Assembly: GCF_032362555.1 (NCBI RefSeq)
Contig: NC_083509.1
Span: forward strand, 6,285,001 to 6,349,000
Source of the DNA: Amyelois transitella
Lineage: Eukaryota; Arthropoda; Insecta; Lepidoptera; Pyralidae
DNA length: 64,000 bases
Direction of reading: 5' to 3'
In this document: positions 11,833 through 24,500 of the stretch, piece after piece
How the letters are laid out: each line of letters begins with the position of its first letter
How positions within the stretch are numbered: the stretch's first letter is position 1
Program-made: the position numbers and the translations under genes
Notes under the pieces: model-generated
Seen by the model: only the letters and a program-made list of their open reading frames with translations
Told to the model about the DNA's origin: nothing
Database searches by the model: none

Positions 11833-12073
11833 TGATATTGATGGGTTAGACATCTGTCAAGAACCGTCAATGTTATTTTTTTGTTTCCTCCATTTATTGA
11901 AAAGGCAAAGGGTACCAGCCCTTGCAGCTAAATGTTTAGCAAAGTATAATTTAGGAAAAAGAGGCTCAATGGCGGTAAGTATGTACTTGCCTTGTTTTGT
12001 TTTTTATTTGCATTCGTCTAAGGCTATCCTATATAGTATTCTCTCTGCCTACCTCGCAAGTGTAAAGATTATT

Positions 12074-12113
12074 TACAGGGCAAATTACACAAATTGAGTT
12101 AGCCTCGAAGCAG
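12074..12113 (-). mobile_element. 3'-end fragment of the tRNA-derived SINE
   Basis: Forty bases match the tail of the SINE at 11187-11425 (GGCAAATTACACAAATTGAG). The head is missing. Confidence 0.7.
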
Positions 12114-13002
12114 TGGCGATTCCTGGTGTTTATACCTAATTGGGGTGGCTCCAGCTTTTGAAATCTGAACAACTTTCAGTCTTTCATTAAGGAACTTACA
12201 ATTTGATATTCTAAAAATAAAATTTCATAAAATTTTACATTTTCATTTTTATATGGTATGGCGGCGCCATACCCGCCATTTAGCAAAATGGCTGAGTTAC
12301 GGATATCATCAGATTTTTAAGTTTATTGTATTTTACATTTTATGCTCCTAAAAAATAATTTCTTTCTTTTATTTTCTTCTCACCTATGGCACCGGAAAGC
12401 CAGTTAGACTGAAGCTTAGAGAAATGCAGGATTCGTTCCGAGCCAGAAGCCCGCGTTTCTCTAAGGTCTGAAGGGACTTACCTAAATCCAGTCATTAAAA
12501 GGTAGCTGGAACTGGACATGAATAAGTAAGAGCATTTGGGATATCTTCATGTTTACTTTATAAGTAATTTTTAAAACTAACTACTAACCGTTATTTTCAT
12601 TCCCGCGGGTATATCCGAAATATCTCTCTTAGTGCACGTCTGACCAGTCAGTTTCCTCCTAAGATTTCCTCATTTTCCTAATTATTCATAGATGACGATT
12701 GTTTAATATTTTGATTGAATTTAGAATACCTATCCTTCAGAAACTTCTGATAAATATAAGTAGGTAACTACTAGGCTAGGTAACTAGTTACTATCTATTC
12801 ATTTTAAAACCAACCAAGCATGGAAGCGAAGTCTCCGCAAAAGTTCAGTCGGTAACCAAGGTTTTATCGATTTTAAAACATTGTTTCATTTTGGCGTTGT
12901 AAATTCTACAAAGGACACGTTAACTGGCGTTTTGATGGTTTTTGAAAAATAAATGAAAGGGAAATTATAATACCTAATATCATTAATCAAATTGTATAAA
13001 AC

Positions 13003-16000
13003 ATGGATTATGATTTATCAAGGATCGACTATACCATTAGTGGTGTTACATACCCAGAAACATTACGAATATTACCTGCGCCTGGACCTAAAATGCAGCA
13101 AAAGGTAAGAAATCACCCGACTCAGGAAAAATTAAATAGAATAGAAAGCTAGAATTATATTAGATAGAACATAGCTTGTATGGCGCACCAGCATGTTTTC
13201 TAGTCACAGGGAGGTAGGACGCCGCCAGCGTATCTGCGCATCCCAGACCAGCGCGCGACACAATCGCCTAGGTATCATTGACATCCCGTCGTGGCGAATG
13301 CCGTCGTCTCGCACGATTTGGGGCTCAAGGACCACGGGGACGTCGGCGCTGACGAGCGCCCGTCTCAGGATGTCATTGAGGGCAGTATGGTGGGATTGGC
13401 GGCCGACACCCGAGGAGCAGGCAAAACCACGGTGGCCTAGGCGATCTACAGAAACCACAAGAGGCACAGCTGTGGTCTACGCAGACTTTAGCCCCGACTC
13501 GGAAACCGACAGCTACACGAGAGTTAGGGGATTGAGAAAATTTGTTAAAGCAGGAGATGGATAGGCATGAAGCCAATGTATGGACTCTGTGGTCTGGACA
13601 CAGCTAATAGTCTGGTCAACCTCTGCTTAAGGAATTTTCTAAAAGTGAACTGAATATAACAGTAAAGGCTATGGAATCCCAGGCCCTTTGGCTTATACAA
13701 CAAACAATTTTTATGCAACTTTTTTGGTAGATTTTAATAAACAGGTTGATACGTGAATATAAAAAATAAAAATTTATGTAACCACAGTAAGTGACAAACG
13801 TGATGGTAGGAACCCTTCGTGTGCGAGTGTGACTTGCTCTTGGCCGGTTTTTTTATTCATCAACAGATGCTCTCGAGGTGAAGGAAATAAATAAAAGTTG
13901 TGTAACTACCTATTATTTAATATGGGCTATGTTCGATTTTTCTCCTGTGAAAGAAATGCTAAAAATTATCTTATTTTGGTACAATTTACATACTGCATGT
14001 TAATTTTCTTTTATTACTGCCTTTTATATGTACTTACTTACCTATTATTCTAAATAATAGATTTTTTAATTTTGCAGTTTGTGATTGGAGATAAAAACGG
14101 TGTATTACAGTGTTTGAGCGTAAAAGATGAGGAACCAGTTGTTCAATTCAAAACTTTACCTGGAAAATCCATAACGTCCGTCCAACTGGCATCTACATCC
14201 GGTAACGAAACATAATTATTTGAGGTGCACTCATATAATTTCTCGGAAAACACGCGCAAAGGGAAATTTACGAGATAATTTTCTCTTTATGCAGACAAGT
14301 AAACAAGTACATTGATAAAAGTAATATTTTACCAATTTATTAACTAGGTATCAAAAATAATTATATCGTCTAGGTGGGTATTTCGAAGTGTAAACTAAAC
14401 TACTAAATTTTTTCGTAGGACCTCAAGCAGATAAAATATTCGCCGCATCAGGGAATGAAGTTAAGGGTTATACGAAAAAAGGAAAAGTATTTTTCACAAT
14501 AGAAACTTTGCTCTCGGAAACCATCACTTCTATGTAGGTAATTTTATTTTAATTACCGACCAACACTTTATTTACCTGCACTTATGTAACAATAACCAAC
14601 TCCATTAAGTACCTACTGTAGAAGTAGATTTAGAGAAAACCAAACAAAGAGTGCGGTTCGAGAATGTTGTTCTTTTGGATCCGCCCTGTATTTATGTTTC
14701 ATGTTGACCATATCCATCACAAAATTAGACAGTTCTATTTAATCCCTACATACTTATATGAAATCTTTTTGTTTAGGTGTGTTCTTGGTGGTGATTTAAT
14801 TTTGTGCAGTGGACGTACAGTGACCTGCTATAGAGACTTAAGAGAGCATCACTCTTATGTCTGTGAAGATAGAGTACTAGATGTTGCCGCATTTACGGCA
14901 CCTAATGTTAGTATTATTACAGAACAATGATAATATATGTACCAATAGATATCCTCATAGACATTACATATTTAATCATGTATTTCTTACAGAGTCCGCG
15001 CATAAGACTGCTAGTACTAGTCGCTAATAAGGGCGTGGAAATTTTGGATAGCGGACAGCTCCTAGCCCATTTAGCAATATCGGCGGGGCCGTCCCGTCTT
15101 GCTGTACCGCCGCCTCTGCACATATCGTATATCCATGCATTCTATGGAGCCGCTGATGGTTCTATTGGATATATTACTTATGAAGGGTAAGTTATTCATC
15201 ATGTTTTTATGTCACAATATCAAGTCTTTTCTTTATTGTTTACGAATCGAAAAGTAAAATTACTACAAAATAAAAAAAGCGGCTATGCTAAAGTACCTGC
15301 TTACATTAGGTATTGTTTAAAAGCGGGCCACATTTAAACTGTACTAGGAAAAGTGGTATTATTATCTAGCTCATAATAAAAAAAATTATATACCTAATAA
15401 ATATAAATATATACCTACGGGACAAATTACACTGATTGAGTTAGCCTCGAAGTAAGTTCGAGACTTGTGTTACTAGATACTAACTCAACGATACAAAATT
15501 TTATAATAGGTACCTAAGTACGTATATAGATAAACATCCAAGACCCAGGCCAATCAGAAAAATTTCTTTTCTCGTCATGCCCTGGCCGGGATTCGAACCC
15601 GGGACCTCCGTTATCACAGACAAGCGTACCTACTACCGCTGCGCCACAGAGGCCGTCGAATAGTAGTACAATAACGGAAGTTCAGGTCGAGATTTCAAAT
15701 CTGATAGGCTCAACCGCTCAAATATTTTGGAGCGATACAAAATTTCTGCGGAGGCCCATCATTGTAACTTACCTATAAAATTGGTAGGTAATACTGTAAC
15801 ATTCAATCGTTCACAGAACAAAACTTACAAGCAATTGCCTTATGGAAGGTCGAGGACTTGGTACTGTGATGTGTATGGGATGGTTCTACAATAACGCAGG
15901 AACCCATCTCGCTGTAGGTCGTCACGATGGCTCTATACAACTCTACCTCGTCGATATGGAAAATCTGACGGAGAAACCACGACTTAAATTTACTTATGTA

Positions 16001-19000
16001 AGTAATCAACACGTTTTAAACATGCCTAATATGCCATAAAATAAGAAGAAACCCAATAGAGTGCTTAGGTATATGTAGATATAGAGGAAAATCAGGTGTC
16101 TTTCCCTCCCATACTAGGTAATGTTACTCTTAAAACTGCTGTTTTAGCGTTTAATAGTTTATTACAAAAGGTGGCACCTGAAAAAACTACAGTTATACCA
16201 ATTTAAATGTTACCTTCAGTTAATTTCTTTATAGTTTTGTGGAGAACCAGTGACGTCAGTCTGTGGTGGATGCGTGGGCACAGAAGAGAGCGAACTACTG
16301 GCGGCTACTTTCTCCGGTAGAATATTTGCTCTCCGTTCACAAAGACTCATGTCCGGATTATCTAATTTAGCTAATATTTCTGCGGATGCTCTTACTGCGC
16401 GGCGTTCCAAACTCGAGTGAGTAAATTTCACACTCCATAATTTATAATAAATCCCACCCTGTAATATCTCGTCGAAGAATTCCACTCTATATTTTCTCTT
16501 TTACTGCGCAGTTTTTAAACTTTAGTGAATAAACAATGATGATCAGTGACCAACAAATTTTTACATTTACAGAACAGAAGTCGCCCGTTTAGAGAAACAA
16601 GTAGCGAACGAACGTGAAAAATATCAGAGGAACACGCGTTCTCTGCATTCCGGGATGTCTATTCCACCTCTCTTGGATATACAATACGAGGTAATAAGAT
16701 AAACATAAGCAGGACAGATAATCAAATGAAATCATTCCGAAATAGTACTTGTAAAATGATAGTTCTGGTTAGTTCAGACACCAGTCTCTCATAATCTTAA
16801 CTATGTGATGTACTTACTGCTTAGATTTGAGAGAAAATATTTGATTTGATACAAAGTTGCTTTTCTTTATGAGTTGTAAGTAGAACCTATTTTTATCACC
16901 ACATGTTGGTCTGCTACCGACCACAACGTTGTTTTTGTTCTGTTCTCAATAATCTACTTTAAAAATCGTAATGTTACTACCATGAAGCAATATTGGTCAT
17001 ACGTGTTATTTGAATTTGTGCCTTGATGTACTAACGAATTGAACCCTAAACCTGGATTGATTGCTAGCTTTCAGGAGCTACTCACGATGGTTGGCAAGAA
17101 GTGCAATTGACATCTGCAGTTCCCTTGGATATGCTGTTTATTTTCTGCAAAAGAAAGTTGAATTTGCTGACTGATAACACAGCAGTACTTAGCATATGTT
17201 CTTCGCAGGTAAGATTAGAACTCAGAACCAGAAATAAAATTTGAATCTCATTATTTTGATGACCTTCGTTGTTTATATAATTCGCCTTCATTTATGACTT
17301 TCCCTGTTTAAATATTAAATCCAAAAATCAACCTGCTGAGTTACCTATTACCTACTTATATTTTCTCCAATCGCGCAGGAAACAGAAAAGGACCTTCTTG
17401 CCACAGTCAGATGCCAAGCTGGTACACGGCGGTTGTGGGTCCGCATGTGTTACATATTACATAAAGGAAATTTAAGCAGCAGAGCACAGACAGTACGCGT
17501 TTTGATATACGTTTTACCTACAGGAGCACCAAGAGTCGCACGTCTCATAACACTAAAGTTGCCAGTGCTGCCGTATTACTCCCAGCATGAAAATTTGGAA
17601 ACAGAAAATGAAGAAAGGTATGTTTTTCATCCTGATTGAGTTGAACTACTTAGGTACCTACTTAGAAACTTGACATGTTGTTTATGGCATGGTACACAAG
17701 TTTGCGTCTACAGTGTTAAATATTTTTGAACTACTGATCAAATAGTGATCACATTAGATAGATATTACAAGTACTTTTTTATCTCATATTGTTTACATGT
17801 ATACCTACTATAAATTACTAAAAGTATGTAACGGATTTCTCATACATAGGTATAAGTATGAGTTCAAATAATTACAGATCATGGTGTCAGTTGCGGGTAT
17901 CCGGTAGTTTCTCGGTTGCAGAGATGACATCATGGCTGACCGATGCTTTGCCAAGCGATCTTCCGAGACCTTCGACTAATGTTGCTTTCGCCCGGTCACA
18001 TACTCTACTCAACACTATGCTTATTGCTAGATACCAGTAAATATATAAGGCTTTCCATAAGATTGGTTCCAGCTATATTATTCTGATTTTTGTGGTTCTG
18101 ACTCACTCTTTGGTTTTGCCTTTCAATCCCAAAATCGCAAATGATAAAATAAAGACTAAAATTATAAAGTTAGTCGGCGTCCACTTTGTTGTATAAAAAT
18201 AAATGTTATTTACACCTAAATAAAAACGCTAGATCAAAAATAATCGGAACAAATATTCGACACCGATATACCGTTCATTTTAGAAAGCTATAAATAAAGC
18301 ACGAACATAAGACGTCGATAATTATATAATTATTTTTTTCCAGACGCGGTACAGCAGTATTTAAATCTGATAATATTTCAACAATTGCCATAATGAAGGA
18401 TATCATATCAAATTGCTCTGTACAGAAATCCATTCGTGTGGAAATTTCATTTGGTTAGTTCTAATAAGTTCAATATTGATAATACAGCTCCAGGGCATAT
18501 ACTGATCCAAAGATTTCGCAAACATGAGATCATTTAAGCAGCTTTAAAAATCTGCATGTTAGTATAAAATGTTTACTCATGCTAACTAAAATGTTTCAGA
18601 TGTTCCAGAAGACACCTGTATGAAGTCTTTTTTAATGATTAAAAATCTGTTTGAGTCTGAATACAAAGTCCACAAAGATGTTGCTTTGAATAAAGCCCTC
18701 AGGTATACATGTTTTAAGCAATCTAACTGAATTTTCTAGACTGGTTCTGTCTTACCCGTAAATCATATTTAAGGGAATAGTAAACCATGAACACACTTAA
18801 CTTTATAAAATATAAACTAACAAAATAGTAACTAGTTTAGAAGATAAAAACATAGTGCACAATGTCTCAGAATATTTGCGCGGGCTTGATACACGCATCT
18901 AGCGAGGCGGCTTGCTGCCGGCACCTCCGCACTGCGCTGTCGGCTCGACGTTTGAATTGGCCCTTCCCGTGTGGATTCCCACACTTCTTATTTTGTTATA

Positions 19001-19674
19001 TATGTATGATAATTAGGTAACTATTGATTCTTGGAAAAAGGATCAGATACTGAGGTGCCCCCTTTCAATATGGAACGCAATTGACCATACCTCCAGTATA
19101 CAATACACAGGTGTCCGGTGAATCTCATTGCATAGTTAAGGACGCAGTTAATCATGAACACACTTAACTTTATGAAATATAAAACCAACTAAATACTCAG
19201 TAGTAAAAAAAATATATCAAAATAGTGCGCAGTCTTACTATGGACGCCTTGTGCTCTGTACAGGCATCCAGCTACAGCTCTTCTAGTTAATTTCAGTATG
19301 ATATTCTTCTTCCAGTTCTTTAGACTTGGAGAGTAATTTTATTGAAGAAAATACTTCTTTATGTGAAGATTACTTGCAAGTTATGAGAAATAAAGATGAT
19401 GCTAATATGGAAACACATTTTGATGAGCTTGTTGGTATGTTTGCAAAATAAATTGCTTATTAGTGATAAATATACACTTAAATACTCTTTAAAGGAATAT
19501 ATATTGTGCCTCTTCCCTTGTTGAATTCCAGAAATTATTGAGCAGTGGTATATGGACTGGCATACACTTGCTCTACAAGGGCATGATTTCCACAATGGAA
19601 GGGCAAAACTGAAGAAAGCTCTGCATGAAAATAATCTTGATAAAATTATAGATATTCTTAACAATAGACAGTAA
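13003..19674 (+). CDS. BBS7: Bardet-Biedl syndrome 7 protein (BBSome subunit)
   Basis: Fifteen exons: 13003-13104, 14078-14201, 14419-14533, 14777-14906, 14993-15186, 15817-15997, 16235-16416, 16573-16690, 17068-17208, 17379-17617, 17878-18036, 18344-18453, 18600-18702, 19316-19434, 19532-19674. They give one frame of 719 residues (human 715). Family knowledge: BBS7 is part of the BBSome coat that moves membrane proteins in and out of cilia. Seen: N-terminal beta-propeller to about residue 330 (FVIGDKNGVLQC, FKTLPGKSITSVQL, VGRHDGSIQLYLVD), a coiled coil near 335-370 (ARLEKQVANEREK), an appendage domain (TSAVPLDMLFIFCK), a platform domain (VSGSFSVAEMTSWL, GTAVFKSDNISTIAIMKD) and a helical C-terminus. 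Exon 9 needs the upstream AG at 17066-17067; the stronger-looking TTTCAG seven bases later breaks the frame. In insects the expected site of action is ciliated sensory neurons (inference). Confidence 0.95.
13160..13480 (-). mobile_element. Relic of a retroelement open frame in BBS7 intron 1
   Basis: GC-rich block unlike the AT-rich intron around it. On the minus strand it encodes HTALNDILRRALVSADVP, then RDDGIRHDGMSMIPRRL and ALVWDA. This N-D-(I/V)-(x)-R-A-L ... DGxRxDG ... WD pattern is, from memory, that of a domain found near the 3' end of retroelement polyproteins in many invertebrates. There is no flanking RT domain. About 13800-13860 holds another repeat end (TTCGTGTGCGAGTGTGACTT). Confidence 0.55.
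15417..15655 (-). mobile_element. tRNA-derived SINE in BBS7 intron 5
   Basis: Second near-complete copy of the SINE at 11187-11425, same orientation, with the head at about 15577-15654 (CCGGGATTCGAACCCGGGAC on the plus strand) and tail GGGACAAATTACACTGATTG. It differs mainly by small indels. Confidence 0.88.
18775..19255. repeat. Imperfect direct duplication in BBS7 intron 13
   Basis: CATGAACACACTTAACTTTA occurs at 18787-18806 and 19154-19173 with similar sequence for about 90 bases after each (ATATAAA, then TAGTGC-CA-TCT). The spacer includes a GC-rich patch, 18880-18965. Either a local duplication or two copies of an undescribed repeat. Confidence 0.6.
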
Positions 19675-19711
19675 TTTTTTTACAATCTTATTTCAGTATT
19701 CAAATGTAGTT

Positions 19712-19733
19712 AATAAATGAAGGTAATTTTATT
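19712..19733. terminator. Facing poly(A) signals of BBS7 and the ferritin gene
   Basis: Plus-strand AATAAA at 19712-19717, 38 bases after the BBS7 stop. Minus-strand AATAAA (TTTATT, 19728-19733), 16 bases after the ferritin stop. Cleavage 10-30 bases downstream of each would make the two 3' UTRs overlap. Confidence 0.65.
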
Positions 19734-19748
19734 ACAGAATTTTTATTT

Positions 19749-20508
19749 TCATAGTTTTAAGTATGTATAAGGATATCTCTTAGATAATTGCAAATCATAG
19801 TGGTATAAGCTATGTTCATTATCTGACAACTTACACAGGTTAACAATGTGTTGTGCAAGTTCATCAATGGAACTTATTTGTTCTGACAGAAATCTTGAAG
19901 TTACAAAATCTACACATTGGAAATCTTTTTCTGCGATAACAACAAGATCCTCCAATGACTGAGGAAAGAAGAAATTGGGGAAAGATTAATAAGACTAGGT
20001 AGACATATTTGTTTTACAAGAAATATCTCTTAGTTGCCATGGTTAATTATTTAATTCTACTTAATTATCAATGAATAAAATCCTCCTAAAAACTTACCTT
20101 TGTAACACATTTTTCCATCTCAAGAGCCTTTTGGAAAGCATCAAGCAAAGATAGTTTTGAAATTGCAAGTGGTTCTTTAAGAGAACTTATTATAGGTGTA
20201 CCTCCTCTTCTTAGCTGATAAAGTATAAACAGTTGCATGTGCCTTAACTCTTCTTCATACATTCTCATGAAAAACCCTGCTGCACCTGGCCATAACTGAC
20301 AAGGTTGTAAAAACTTTACAGCAATATTTAAATATTCCTGTGCTGCTTGTTGTTCAATTTGTATTTGTTTGTTTATAGCCACTTCATTTCCTGGAGTATA
20401 TTTGTAATGAAATGGAGAATTTGACTTAGCAGAAGTGTGGTTAAGCCTATTGAGTATGTACCACATATAATAATTCCAATTAGATTTTAAACAGTTATTT
20501 TTTATCAT
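19749..20508 (-). CDS. Fer3HCH: Ferritin heavy-chain-like, probably mitochondrial type
   Basis: Two exons on the minus strand, 20508-20098 and 19958-19749, phase-0 GT-AG intron, 206 residues. Family knowledge: ferritin subunits oxidise Fe(II) and store iron in a 24-mer shell. Seen: a four-helix ferritin core from about residue 40. The ferroxidase ligands appear conserved by alignment to human H chain: Glu in IQIEQQ (E27), Tyr in QEYL (Y34), Glu and His in YEEELRH (E62, H65), Glu in LEMEKC (E107), Gln in SEQISS (Q141). The N-terminus (residues 1-40) has Lys/Arg/Asn and few acidic residues and no secretory signal, unlike the secreted insect ferritins, which suggests a mitochondrial presequence; a later Met at residue 15 could also start it. 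The C-terminal tail of about 20 residues differs from vertebrate H chains. The gene is tail-to-tail with BBS7. The mitochondrial assignment is inference. Confidence 0.9.
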
Positions 20509-20754
20509 TATAATAAATTATGATGAAAAGTTACTGAAATTTGATAAATCAATAAATATAAAATGTCAATGTTGAATCTGACATGGCTACATTTTGAGTG
20601 TTTACTTGTGGTAATCACAGTGGTTATGCTTATGGCAATTCATTAAATGGAAATGAAAACAATATTGTATCTTTGCAATATCTAACTTTAATTTATATTG
20701 ATAAGTATGCTAAAATATCTACAACTATAATCTATGTTACAAATATGGGATGCA

Positions 20755-21207
20755 TTATTTTTGGAAAGGATAGTAATCTAATCCAGAATTATATTTAAAT
20801 TTATATGTGAAGCGATTCACTTGTGTTTTACCCACTTCAATCATTTTCTGTACTTCCTCGCGGTATGCAGGGGGCAACATCTCCGTTTCTAAAGTGCATG
20901 CATGGTCACTATCTTCTTGAACTCGAAATACTCGCTGTCTGATAATATCCACATCTCTACTATATTCTTCTTTAAGGTCTGCTACTGTTTGAGTGCCTGT
21001 GTCAATTTTAAATATAATGTAGTTAGCTTCCCGATGTACTAAGCCATGGGCACTTGTTTTATATGGCATTTTTCGAAAACCTAAATTTTCAATATTTTTT
21101 ATAATACCACCGCGATTGAAAATTGCATGAGAAATACGTGTCAATGTCGTTTTTAATTCAGGTTTTGGCATGGCTCGTAACATTAAAGATAACTCGTAAG
21201 CCGGCAT
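20755..21207 (-). CDS. mRpS6: Mitochondrial ribosomal protein S6 (bS6m)
   Basis: One exon, 150 residues if it starts at the Met of MPAYELSLML; an in-frame ATG five codons upstream (21222) exists, but the family starts at M-P-x-YEL. Family knowledge: small-subunit mitoribosome protein. Seen: YELSLMLRAM, then ENLGFRKMPYKTSAHGLVHR, which matches the bacterial/mitochondrial S6 signature ENLG-x-R-x-LPY, and SRDVDIIRQRVFRV. The C-terminal extension, ending KYNSGLDYYPFQK, is longer than in human MRPS6 (125 residues). The gene lies in tandem upstream of the ferritin gene (246 bases between) and head-to-head with THOC2. Confidence 0.95.
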   Translation of the reverse strand: MPAYELSLMLRAMPKPELKTTLTRISHAIFNRGGIIKNIENLGFRKMPYKTSAHGLVHREANYIIFKIDTGTQTVADLKEEYSRDVDIIRQRVFRVQEDSDHACTLETEMLPPAYREEVQKMIEVGKTQVNRFTYKFKYNSGLDYYPFQK

Positions 21208-21590
21208 CGTGACACTATTCAAAATAACAACAATAATATAATTTAGTTAACTAATTCACTCGTAGATTCTGGGGTCAGTCGACATACATACTAGTACACA
21301 CTACCTAACCTACTTGTTCAGTTCGTAGACAGAGTTGCACGCACACAGTAACATTGATACCAAACTGACAATTTGACATTGACAACAACAAAAATAATTA
21401 AAAGGATATGCTGTACCTATGTTATTGACTATAAATTCCTATTCTGACTCAGACCAGCCCAGCCATAGCCAATTCAGATATTCCGAATTAAATGACATCA
21501 CTAACTGGTTTTTTTTTAAGTTTAAAATATATAGTCATGGCTGCGTCGCTTGCTTGAAGTTTGATTTCGCATAGTTTGTAAACCAAAAGT
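21208..21590. promoter_or_regulatory. Likely bidirectional promoter of mRpS6 and THOC2
   Basis: Only 383 bases separate the two divergent start codons, and both genes are expected to be broadly expressed, so the control region is probably shared. No TATA box or other element was confidently seen. Confidence 0.5.
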
Positions 21591-24500
21591 ATGGCATCTT
21601 TTGCAAGATTTGTTTCTGATTATTGTAAATCTTGGGACAAATCAGGAAAAGAACAATTGTAAGTACCTACCTTATGTACCTTAAGAGACTGCTCATACGA
21701 CAAACAAACACTGGAAAAACACATGTCGAAACTATGAATGTGTACCTAATTTCAATGGTTATTTGTACTACATTATACCCTAATCAGTTAAACACAATGT
21801 CTCTTTATTTGATAAGTACTAACTCATTGACCGATTACCAAATAACCTTCCTATTTTCAGTACCTACCTTATAAGCACTAGCCAATATGAATCTTCAAGA
21901 ATATAGAAAACTAATAAAATACACTAAAACGTGGGGTATGAATTCATAACAAATATGTTTTACCTTCTGTGTAGCGTGATAGATAAACTTCCTACTAATC
22001 TGTTTATTTTTTACTTTGCCTCTTTAAATTGATATAAGTACATAGAAAATCTACTGCCCGAATGCAAACTTAGTATAATACCCCTGTCGAATTTTGAAAT
22101 CATCAAATATACACTAATTATTGATAGTAATGAGCCATTAAATTTAGCACTATATTACTCTTGTAACACAATGATCAGCTGCTGATCTGTCTAATTGTAA
22201 ATGTTATTGCATTGTCAGCTTGGCTTTCATTGGCTACAAAACTTCTGATTTAAAGTATACCAAGCATTTAAGTGATGCTTTATATAGGTACTGAATGTTT
22301 CATGCATTATCTGTTAATGCTTGTGTCCTGTGGTTGTTATATATAGAATGGGATGTACTATATTTACATTAAATCTTAATATACATATTTCTATTATTTA
22401 CCCTATAATGTAATAACTGACTCGGTCACAATTGAATTGGCTATTAGCCACAAATGTTGTAGTTGGATTGTAGATGGTTGAATTCCTGAATAAAAAGGTG
22501 TAATGTAAAGGATTACAGTTTTAAATCCTGTTTCACCATGTACTCATAATCTTATAAATGTACATGCTCTTATAATTAGGGAAAACATCAACAAGATTCC
22601 TTATGATGTTCAAAATAGATCATGATTACACATCCAGATATGTAATCACAATTACAGCCTCTGTTATGCTTGCTGCTGAGATACAAGAATCCTATTTAAA
22701 AAACTCCTATCCTTTCCTATATGTTAGGTAAGAGAATGATGGTTAACTGCAACAGTTAAATAAAATTTTGTATTTTATTTTTAGCATAAAAAATGTGACT
22801 CAATCTATAAAAGATGAAGAGAAAAGTCCTTTATTTACAAAATCTGGAAAACTTTCTGGTGTATCGCAAAGTGTTTATGACTTACTCCTTTGTGGGTTGA
22901 GGGGCAATTTAAAGAAAGATGTAGTTCTCTCTACCCTTAGAGAAATTTCTGTAAGTATATTTATCTATAATGACTTGTCAAACTTGCTTAGCAACTGATT
23001 GTATGAGTGTAATGAAATATGCATAGTAACATATTTTGTTTTTATGTTTTATTAAAATTCTTTGTATTATTTTCAGTCTTTACATGCTGACATACCATCC
23101 ATAATCCTTGATGTCTTATGTGTACTTGATGCGGAGACCTGCACAGATATCCAAAGTGATGAACGTTCAAATTTCTGCCATATTGTTAGGGAACTAGAAT
23201 CATTTATGTCTGACAAGCTTTTGAAGGAAAGATTAGAAATTGACACATTACAAGATGTAGGAACTCTGAAGAATAAAAATTTTTATACCAAATTTATAAA
23301 AATCAAGACTAAGCTATAGTGAGTAAACTTCATATTTAAAATGGTTTTGATAAAGATTAATTTCATATCATTAATTTGATTGAATGCTATATATATAAAC
23401 AAATTGTATTTTTCAGCTACAAACAGCGTAAGTTTAATCTATTTCGGGAAGAGAGTGAAGGATATGCAAAATTAATAGTGGAGTTAAATCAAGAAATAAG
23501 TGAAGATATAGAATCAAAAACTTTATTAGAAATTATACAATCCTTGATTGGTATGAATCTTGTTTGAATTTATTAAAAACACTTATTTAAAAATTATTAA
23601 TTATATTGTGTAATGGAATTAAAATAATGCTTTTTTCAGGGTGCTTTAATTTAGATCCAAATAGAGTATTAGATATTATCCTGGAGTCCTTTGAAGCCAG
23701 ACCGCATCTAGATAAACTTTTCATCACTCTCATAAAAAATTACATGGGAGATCCACAAGTTATTTCCGAAGTTTTAGGCTTTAAGTTGGGAAACATGGAA
23801 GTCTTGGATACATGTAAGGAACCTCCACCATTGATGACTGTGATAGCTTTGCTTTTACAACATCAAGTCATATCTTTAGATGACATATTTCCTTGGGTAT
23901 GTAGAATTTTTGAGAAATGTGTATGTACTCATTTTTATTTCTTTTAGTTATTAACGTTATTACATGGAATATTTTTTAGTTACGTCCAGATAATTTTTTG
24001 ATGGCCAAAGAAGCAGATAAGGAATTTAAAGCTGCTCAAGACTATATTCGGAAATTAAATATTGTGTCAACCAAAGGTCCACAAGCCAATGGGCCCACAG
24101 AATTTGTTGAAGAAAAAGCTGATCCTCAGGTGAACAATAGTTACAATAAATACAGGAATTTCATTTTTTATTTATTTACCAATTCATGTACGCAGAAAAC
24201 TTGTAGGAATCAGAAACACAAGAAACAAAAGTACATAGGTTCTGCTTATTTCTGACCTGATTTGTATGTCACAATCCTTTCCAATGTTCTAATAGTAAGC
24301 AAGTTTTCTTCATAAGAGACACTTTGTAGACAAGTAATGCAAAATCACAGCTATCTCAATATGTAACTGAATTGGTCCTCTGTAACAATGCATGTTTAGT
24401 TTTAATGTGTATGGCACCACAGAATTTAGAATTGCACCTGTGTCTACCCACCCAGCCAAAAGACTAACAGATCACATAATGTCAACACTTACTGCTTTTT

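Larger units (their letters stand above)
10260..13002. other. Intergenic region between EIF2B5 and BBS7
   Basis: The two genes are divergent here, so their promoters must lie inside this stretch, but no core promoter motif could be pinned down. About half is one element with 18-bp terminal repeats (10408-11832) carrying a tRNA-SINE. A short tRNA-SINE fragment sits at 12074-12113 (ATTACACAAATTGAGTTAGC). From 12120 to 13002 no gene was found. Confidence 0.7.
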
